Positions 57,138-64,000 of a stretch of 64,000 nucleotides of DNA are shown here, piece after piece. The translations under genes were made by a program, and so were the position numbers. The DNA is taken from contig JAVTLE010000021.1 of NCBI GenBank assembly GCA_033439295.1, positions 3,038,009 to 3,102,008 of the forward strand. Direction: 5' to 3'. Under the pieces are notes generated by a model, which was given only the letters and a program-made list of their open reading frames with translations, did no database searches and had not been told where the DNA came from. This DNA comes from Deuterostichococcus epilithicus. Its lineage: Eukaryota > Chlorophyta > Trebouxiophyceae > Prasiolales > Stichococcaceae. Numbering within the stretch: position 1 is the first letter of the stretch; each line of letters starts with the position of its first letter.

Positions 57138-57751
57138 GCTGGCGCCTGTCACAGTTCCTGCTGATGGATTTTGAGGGCGGTCAACACATCATTCCAAGGC
57201 AGTGACAAGCTTGATTCAAGACAAATTTTACTCAAATGAGGGTTCAGACGAGCGACATCAAAACGCCAGCCAGGGTGACCTAGTGGAGTGGGACTGTCCT
57301 TTCAACGTCCGTGGAGCCATCCTGCCATACCATGGTGTCGCAACATGCCGCAAAGCTTGCCAACAGCCCAAAACCAGGTCTAGGTAGCAAAAGGGCGCTA
57401 TGGAAAGGGCGTGTTCAATGTCAGCCTTTGGTATGAGTAGTCTCGCTGCACATGCTGATGCCGTGTCCAATAGCGAGCTGAGCCAGCGAATCAACCGAGC
57501 TGGCAGGTGGTGCTTCCATCAGGCGCCGCCCCTCTCGTCATCGGACCGGAAGTGCAAATTGCAGGGCGGCAGCGGCCCTGGCAGCTTGCAGGCGCTCCCC
57601 ACTGGGCTGCCGCCGCCGGCATTGGCAGTGTCATCCCCAGTTGTCGCGCCGCACTTCCTCCCGGATGGTCCTCCCCTCGCCGCATCATGATTATATCAAG
57701 GCATGGCTATCTCGAAATTGTCAGGCGCCAGCGCCGCCCCAGCCCCATTCC
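57138..57751. other. Downstream flank of the adaptin gene
   Basis: It contains the 3' UTR of the minus-strand adaptin gene (stop at 57752) and otherwise AT-richer sequence (57180-57480). Nothing else recognised. Confidence 0.4.
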
Positions 57752-60700
57752 TCAGGCGGCCGGCATGCGGGCCAGGTGGAGCGCCAGCAGGGCTTTGACA
57801 GTGGCCGTGAGCTGCACGTCCGGGCAGGCCACCGTGACCTGGAACTGCCGGTGGCTGGACACGTCCACCTCAATGCGCACCAGCACCAGCACCTGTACAC
57901 CGGCAGCACAACCCTGATGGTCAGGTCTCAGGTCATTCCTGAGAGATGCAACTTCGAGGCGGACACTGTCTCGGGCCACCACACCACACCCACTGGTGCG
58001 GCTGTCGCAGCGTGCAGGAGTGCCCCTCCGGCCAGCCACAGGCTGTGCCAGCCCGTCAGCTTTGCCCTCGAGCCGCATTGCATGCCGGCTGCGGCTCGCT
58101 GGGCGTACAGCCAGCACGGGACAGATACAGCAGGGAGGTCGACGGCAGCAAGGCATCAGGCAGGCACCTGCTGCGGCGGCGCGCCGGGCGGCGCGAAGCA
58201 GAAGCTGCCGGCGGCGACGAAGTTTTCTGGCTGCGGGTCGAAGTCCCGCAGGTCCGCGAGCCGCAGCGCGCCCAGCAGCTGGCTGATCGCGCCGCGCGAC
58301 AGCGGAGTCTCGCGCGCCACCCGCTCGCCCAGCTTGTGCGGCGGGCCTGTGTGGAAAGAAAATCTTGAAAAGTTTAGGTTTCGGTGTGTGTTGGAGCGTC
58401 CGTGAGGACAGAGGTACTGGGGAGGTCCTCGGGCGCGCTGTCGGCGGCTGCAGCACCATGTGACGCGCATTTTCGCAGCGCCATTCAGCGGCAACTGACG
58501 ACTGCCAAGGGCGGCCCACTTCAAGCAAAGCGCCCCGNGGGGGAGGGGGAGGAGGGGGGGCGCATGGGTTTGCGCACACATGATGGGCCTGGCACAGGGT
58601 GGTGCCTGGAGACGTTCTGTNCAGAGCTGCGCTGCCCACCTGGCAGGGCGCGCCAGCGCTGGAAGAAGAGCTCCGCCGGCGGCGCCTCCGCAGGCGGCGC
58701 CACGAACTTGGTGGCCACCAGCGGCAGCGCCAGGGACTGGGACGCCCCGACACCCGGCGCCACAGAGTAGCCCAGCTGCAGGCGCGGCGGGTCGCGGAAG
58801 GGCGCCAGCGCCGTGACCGCCAGCGCCACCACCACCTGAGTAAACACAGGAAGCTCACGGTGTGGGATACGTTGCCCCCCCCCTCCGGTGAGGCTGGGAC
58901 ATTTACGCGGCAGTGGGTCGCGGAAGGCCGCCAGGGCCGTGGCCGCCAGCGCCGCCAGCGCCTGAGCAACGTGGGAAGTTCGCCAAAGGGAAGTGGCATT
59001 TCTCCCTTTCAAATGTCCCCTGGCCCACCCCTTCCGGTGAATCTGGGACACCCGAGGCGGCAGTGGCTCGCAGAGGGGTGCCAGCATGTGACCACCAGCA
59101 ACACCCGTGCGCGGAGTGCTGGAGCCCTGCTCCTCGTGCATCCCGCAAGCGCTGATTTCGAGTTTTCGAGGCGCACCTGCTTCTTCGGCTCGATGACCGG
59201 TGGCACGAAGCCCAGCTGGAGCGCAAAGGCAGGCTGCGGCGGCACCGCGCAGATGAGGCGCTGCAGCGACGAGTTGCACTTGTTGCCCAGGTACAGCTGC
59301 AGCTGGCCGCCAGGCCCCTGGAAACCCTGCTTCACACCCACCTGCGAGTTACGGACGCGGGCATGTGAGTCGACAGCAGCTGACTTGTCCACCGCTACTT
59401 CTTTGGGGCATATGCGGTTGTGTCCTAAATGGCACGACCACATGTACAGAGGTCGCCACACCGCCGCCGCAGCATTGTCAGGGATGGAGCTCTTCAAACG
59501 CCGCAAATGTGCACAGCTACGTCCCGGCTTAGATTGTAGAACCTCCGCACCTGGAGGTAGCTGTCTTCGTACAGGATGCCAGCGTCAGCGGCCGTCAGCC
59601 GGCGGAACCACTCGCCCACGTCGCCTGCCACCTGCCACGAGGAGAACAGCGCTGAGGTGTTGCTGCACCGCCAGGTGTCAATCTCGGCGAGCCCTCTGCT
59701 GACGGCCTTCACACACGCCGCCTCGTCAGACAGCGCCCGGGCTGTGAGCACCGAGCTGATGGCAGGCTGGCAGAGGTTGCAGATTTGCAGCATCCAAAGG
59801 CTACAAAAGGCTGCAGAAGACTGCGGGTACCTGCGGCGGTGGCAGCTGCGGCGGCGCTTGCGGCGCGGGCGGCGACGACGGCCCTGACGCCTGCGACAGC
59901 GGTGAGGCAGGACCGCCGCCATGCTGCGGCTGCAAGCCCGCCTGCGGATGCAAACCGTGAGCGTGCTTTGGTCCAAAGTTCTGCGGCTGCGTGCTGCAAC
60001 CATCTGGGCCAGAGGTGACGGCCCGCCAAGCACTCTATCAACCTGGCCCCATAAGGCACCCGGGGTAGGAGGGTTGTTGATGCAAACTGCAGCCTGTTGG
60101 ATTGACAAATTGCTCGAGAGATTTGTTCACATTCGAATGCACCCAGGCGACGCTCAGTAATGTGGAGTTTTAAGAACACCGAACACCTGTGACATCGGCG
60201 AGCCCGGTGCGGAGCCTGCTGCCGAACCCCCGACGGACCTCGCCGCGGCGGCGGCATGCGCGGGCGCCAGCGCCGCCACTGTGGCAGCCGTGCCAGGCGA
60301 GCCGGGCGCCGCTGAAGGGGATGCTGGAAGCTGCGCTGGCTGCGACGCGGGCGCGGCAGCCGGTGCTGGCGCTGCTGCGGGGCTGGGACGCGCTGCAAAG
60401 GGGTCTGCCAGCGCCTGCGGAGCCGGAAACAGGGTTTAGGGGTCACGCTGCATGTCAGCTTCGGGTCTTCATTGTCGAGTCCGTGCTGTGACTTGCAGCC
60501 TTCTGGCACAAAATTTGCCGATGGGCTTGGGTCATTGATGACTCCGCACACGTGCTTTCTGCTGTGACAGGGATGAACGAGGAAAGCCGCTCCGCACCGC
60601 AGCGGTAGGGGCGGGCGGCGCTGCTGTGGGCGGTGGCTGCGTCGCGGGCGCCAGGGCCACACCCGTCATGCCCGACAGCAGCTCGTCCAGGGGGTTGCTG

Positions 60701-63700
60701 GGTTTCGGATAACCGTTCGCCAGGGGCGCGCTGCTGGAGTTGTCTGCGGGGCAGATGAGGCACGACACGTCACGCGGTGAACAGGCTGCCTATGAACCAT
60801 GCCTCCCAAGCGTCAAGCGCACGTGATAGAGCCTGTGCGCACAGCTGTCAGTCCATTGCTCTCCACAAACTCCGCTACCCCGGCTTGCCAGCAGAAAAGC
60901 AGCCCCTTGAACACTGGTCTGTGGCAGGATCACCGTCGTCATCGATGCCGATGAGCGGCACCTCCTCCACAACAGGCGCCGGCTCCGCCGCCGCCTCGGG
61001 TTCAGGCTCCGGCTCTGCCTCAGTTGTTCCGTTGGCAGCCTCCGGCGGCGGCGGCGGCGACTCCAGCGCCACGCGCTCCCCGGCGCCAGCGGCGGACTCG
61101 TCCTGATCGCCCACCGACATCCAGGCCGGCTTCTCAGCCTGCTCGTCCGTCGTGGCGCCCTGCACGCAGTCGATGCTGCATCTGGTCACTGGATTCGAGA
61201 TGTGGGGCTTGCACCGGGGTGCGAAGGGCTCCAACATAGGTGCAGTGTGGTGTGGTGTTATCAAGTGCAAGGGACATTTCAGCAGGAAGCGAGGCCACGG
61301 CATGCCCGGAAAACGCCACAGGAGTCCGTCGGCGCCGCAAACACAGACGCAGTGGCAGACCATGTGTGACGGAAGATTAGCGCCCACCTCACGCTCCTGC
61401 AGCCGCCGCAGCAGCAGCGACTTGCGCTTGTCCCAGTGCGGCAGCGGCAGCACATTGCGGCGTCCCACCTCCGCCTGCGCGGACAGCCCGCTGTACTCTG
61501 TCGCCCGCTGCTGCAGCTCCGCGTCCAGCTGGCTCTTGTGCCTGCAGGGTTCCCAGGGTTCAGGGTTTATATGGCAGGTCTTGGGCCTCTGCTCTGGTGT
61601 TCTAAGATTTGGGGCAGCGTTCTGTGGGGTTTGGCAGCGCCGGCGGCCTGGCCGGTGGCGGATGCAAGTTCAGACTGGTTGCGCCTTTTCTTGGCTAACA
61701 TGCAGCACCTTGGTGGGTGATGTGGACGTCGTCGAGAGCTGTGAGCCGCACCGCTCTGGATGATGATCAATCCTGGGCATGCGGCGTTCACAACCCAATG
61801 TTGTGCAGCCAGGCAGCTGGTGCAGGGTTGCCGCTGTGCGGTCAACCGCACACTGAGCGGGCAGTGGGGTTTCAGGGGAGCGCACCTCTCAAAGACGGCC
61901 TCAATGCGGCGCTTCACGGCCGGGTCCAGGCCTTCGCGCAGGCTGATGCGCAGGAAGGCGGACAGAAGCTGCGACTTTCCCTCCACGCTGGCGCTCAGGA
62001 ACAGGTGGCTCAGCATCTCGAACTGGTCCTCTGCCGACGTGTCGCTCAGCAGCTGCCCGTGCTCGCCTGCGGGTCATGAGCGATGCTGAGACAAGGGATG
62101 TCGAATGACGAACAGGAGATTCAGCATCTCGAGCTGGTCCTTCGCCGACATGTCGCCCAGCAGCTGCCACCTCACAGGACCGCCTGGAAGAGAGGGCGTT
62201 TGCCCAGATCACTCAGAGCAACCAGAATTGGTCGCTTTGCAGCATCTCGCAGACACCCTCTCCTTCAAGTGCTAGGCCGCTGCGGCCAAAGCAAAGCACA
62301 TGGCAGTCTGGAGGCAATCGCAGTGGCGGGTTATGCACGCGCTCTGACCCAACTGGTCGGAGTGTTGATCCGAGAGAGCAGAAACGTGGTATGTCGATCA
62401 GAGAGAGCAGAAGAATGAGAAAACAATGCATGCAGCAGGCGCACCGACGATGGCGGCGGCGACGCCGACCATTGCATCGTGGTTGGCGCCCCGCTTGAGG
62501 GCCTCTACCGTCTGCGCCGCCGCATATTCGTGCAACTCCGGGTGGTTGGTCACCTGCGGCAGGAGAGAGTTGAATTTTCCTGCTGACTGCAGAGACAAAC
62601 ACATGACCAGTGGTCGCCTCGCTGGAATGAGCAACAGCACTGCTCTGCAGTGGACATGGCGGCCTGAGATGGGCGGTGCACAAAACCCATCTGGCCGAAT
62701 GTATCATTTGCAGGCTCAGCACAGCGGCCGTGTGCGTGGGCACAAGTCAACTCTGCTCCTAGAGGCACGGCGCATGCGGCCAGGCGGCGGAGAGCATGCG
62801 GTGCTAGGAACGCCAGCGGGGGAACCGCTTGACTCAGGCTCACCAGCTGCACGGTGGAGTGCCACACGTCCTTGGTGGCAAACTCGCCGGCGCGCTCGAT
62901 CAGCGTGATCATGGTGTCCACGTACCACTTCAGGTCCGGGAAAAACCTGCGTCAAGGAGCAGCGGGAGGGCGCTCACAATGCACATACAGGTCACAACAT
63001 GCTTGCAGCCGCTCGGACCAGGTCCGGGCAAATCTGCAGAGAGGCAGGCAGCAGCAGGAGGGCGGTGCATGTTGGTTTGGCTGATGCAGGGTTGGCAGCA
63101 GGGGGGGCGCCAGGAACATTTGGACACGCAAATGCGGATGGTGGATCCGCACGTGAGCCGCCTGCCTGCAAGCGCCTCAAGGGCAGCCGCGCCGCGGGCA
63201 GCCCCTAAAACCCCTATACCCTATCCCAAGCAGGAGCCAAACTGCTGGAACCGAACATGGAGTGTGGTCCGACTCACTTTTCCGCCAGCACCGCGGTCTT
63301 GAGCACCAGCTCCTCCCGCATCGTGAAGTCAGCGACAGTGAGGTACGTCAGCAGCTCGCCCACAATGCCGGGGGCGTTGCCGGGCGTTGCCATGGCGAAC
63401 AGCAGGTCCAGGGCGCGGCGCCGCACGCTGATGTCCGCCTCCTTGAGCGCCCCGATGATGGACTTCTGGTGCCTGCGGGCACAGGGTGAGCAGGGTTTGG
63501 CGGCGCGCAAGAACGCCTGCTGGGCAGCTTTGGGATTCTGGTTGTTGCACGGTGGTGTCTCGCCTCCCTGAGTGCCCCGATGATGGACTTCTGGTGCCTG
63601 CGAGGGGGCAGAACCACTTCCGAGAGCTCCATTCCCGCTTCAGCAGTAATTGCCTGCCAGACCGCTGTGGACACCGCACCATAGTGTCCCGCCCCAATCC

Positions 63701-64000
63701 TTCCTTGCTCAATGATCGTGCTGAAGACGCCGCACACTGATGTCCGCTTCTTTCCGTGCCCGGATCGTCCGATAGACTCGTGGTGCTTGCCTTCCGCAGC
63801 GCAGTGCAGCAGTCATGTGTCTGTTGGAAGCTTCCCAGCCCCGGCAGAGATTCAGGCGCCCAAGAGACTAGGGCTCGATGCTGTCGCCACATGATCTAGG
63901 GCTAGATCAGGTGGCGACATCGTGCCCCAGTCTTTTGCGCCAGCGGTACTCCAAGCTCAAGCCTGCAACAAGGACGCACTTGTCGATGGTCTCCGCGACA
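57752..64000 (-). CDS. AP2A: Adaptin large subunit, AP-2 alpha-like (5' part beyond the window)
   Basis: Partial: the window starts with the last codons of an upstream exon (64000-63980, VAETIDK), spliced to 63472-63273 (HQKSIIGALKEADISVRRRA, TYLTVADFTMREELVLKTAV). Then come blocks near 62945 (KWYVDTMITLIERAGEFATK), 62550 (HPELHEYAAAQTVEALKRG), 62069-61883 (GEHGQLLSDTSAEDQFEML), about 61545 (QLDAELQQRATEYSGL), about 61160 and 60750 (hinge, NPLDELLSG), Pro/Ala-rich hinge exons, and the ear: ARALSDEAACVKAVSRGLAE (about 59735), LQLYLGNKCNSSLQRLI (about 59300), LPLVATKFVAPPAEAPPAEL (about 58700), SQLLGALRLADL (about 58290) and VTVACPDVQLTATVKALLAL before the stop. The trunk resembles both alpha- and gamma-adaptins; the two-part ear with the LPLVATKF..PAE..F motif favours AP-2 alpha, the clathrin adaptor of the plasma membrane. 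Three introns hold copies of exon edges. Two N bases (58538, 58621) are intronic or near an exon border. Confidence 0.88.
58537..58560 (+). repeat. G-rich run, G-quadruplex candidate, in an adaptin intron
   Basis: A 24-nt stretch of almost only G with three A interruptions and one N; the N suggests sequencing trouble. G-runs of five or more could fold as a quadruplex in the DNA. Confidence 0.6.
58838..59105 (-). repeat. Two decayed tandem copies of the 5' edge of the adaptin 58835 exon
   Basis: On the plus strand GGGTCGCGGAAGGGCGCCAG (exon, 58789) recurs as GGGTCGCGGAAGGCCGCCAG (58915) and GGCTCGCAGAGGGGTGCCAG (59065). The intronic part of the unit repeats too: CCTGAGTAAACACAGGAAGC (58835) against CCTGAGCAACGTGGGAAGTT (58962), and CCGGTGAGGCTGGGAC against CCGGTGAATCTGGGAC. 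Offsets are 126 and 150 bp. Confidence 0.85.
60432..60442 (+). repeat. Telomere-like motif GGGTTTAGGGG in an adaptin intron
   Basis: One and a half units of the TTTAGGG telomere repeat. Related degenerate strings lie at 61544-61570 and 63202-63227 in other introns of the same gene. Confidence 0.5.
62104..62175 (-). repeat. Copy of the 5' edge of the adaptin 62069 exon
   Basis: Plus-strand TCAGCATCTCGAGCTGGTCC (62121) mirrors TCAGCATCTCGAACTGGTCC of the exon, and about 50 of the 60 nt around it match. The offset is 111 bp upstream in the gene direction. The sense WQLLGDMSAKDQLEML is retained against GQLLSDTSAEDQFEML. Confidence 0.85.
63545..63800 (-). repeat. Two copies of the 5' edge of the adaptin 63472 exon
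   Basis: Minus-strand GCACCAGAAGTCCATCATCG, the first 20 nt of the exon, recurs exactly at 63599, and about 36 of the first 39 nt are the same. A second, older copy begins near 63787 (GCACCACGAGTCTATC) and ends with GCGGACATCAGTGTGCGGCG, matching the exon's GCGGACATCAGCGTGCGGCG. Offsets are 127 and about 190 bp. Confidence 0.88.

Noticed and set aside
1-64000. Transposons, virus-like elements and CRISPR arrays
   Set aside because: No reverse transcriptase, integrase, transposase, capsid or Cas-like peptide was seen in any exon-sized frame, and no long terminal repeats or regular spacer arrays.
57752-64000. Calling the adaptin AP-1 gamma
   Set aside because: The C-terminus has a two-part ear with the LPLVATKF..PAE..F platform motif of alpha-adaptin, not the single small gamma ear; the missing N-terminus leaves some doubt.

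Overview
This is nuclear DNA of a green alga, most likely a Chlorella-like trebouxiophyte. The evidence is GC-rich, very intron-dense genes (introns of about 90-470 bp), Viridiplantae-type proteins (a pseudo-response regulator with CCT domain, TOUGH, plant-like COQ3 and CSL4) and short TTTAGGG-like motifs in introns. There are no rRNA or tRNA genes, CRISPR arrays, transposons or virus-like elements that I can support. A few single N bases show it comes from a draft assembly.

Layout, left to right (strand in brackets): ASCC2 (+, 585-6578); an unrecognised protein with a possible vWA-like start (-, 7143-11254); two tandem TMEM163-like cation-efflux-type membrane proteins (+, 11846-13193 and 13629-16316); ALG13 (-, 16770-18141), exosome cap subunit CSL4 (-, 18477-20088) and an RWDD2-type RWD protein (-, 20710-22500); dihydroxyacetone kinase (+, 22691-27396); a small unrecognised protein (-, 28291-29178); ubiquinone methyltransferase COQ3 (-, 29827 to about 33220); a TVP38/TMEM64 (VTT-domain) membrane protein (+, 34401-39092); a secreted alpha/beta hydrolase with Cys-rich and Pro/Thr/Arg/Lys repeats (+, 40173-43993); the G-patch splicing factor TOUGH (+, 45207-50997); the twin-CX9C protein CMC4 (+, 51885-52531); a PRR/TOC1-like clock-type protein (-, 53082-56427); and the 3' part of an adaptin alpha/gamma large subunit, best matched to AP-2 alpha (-, 57752 to beyond 64000). 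A doubtful small ORF lies at 56561-57137. These are unlinked housekeeping functions (RNA decay and splicing, glycosylation, ribosome rescue, trafficking, metal transport, quinone synthesis). I see no operon-like logic, though several pairs are divergent with short shared upstream regions (RWDD2/DAK, 190 bp).

For eight genes I could close the reading frame through every exon by hand: ASCC2 850 aa, TMEM163-like A 265 aa and B 284 aa, ALG13 174 aa, CSL4 191 aa, DAK 602 aa, CMC4 78 aa and the small coiled-coil protein 135 aa. The others have clear core exons but one or more unresolved ends.

The most striking feature is not a gene. In at least eight genes, introns carry decayed tandem copies of the neighbouring exon edge: the splice acceptor plus the first 25-60 nt of the exon lying upstream of it, or the last 20-50 nt plus the donor lying downstream. 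Units are about 60-190 bp. The best case (14436-14740) has four copies at 85-93 bp spacing, with similarity to the real exon falling step by step with distance. A second recurrent feature is GC-AG introns whose frames are fixed by homology (ASCC2, CSL4, COQ3, CMC4).
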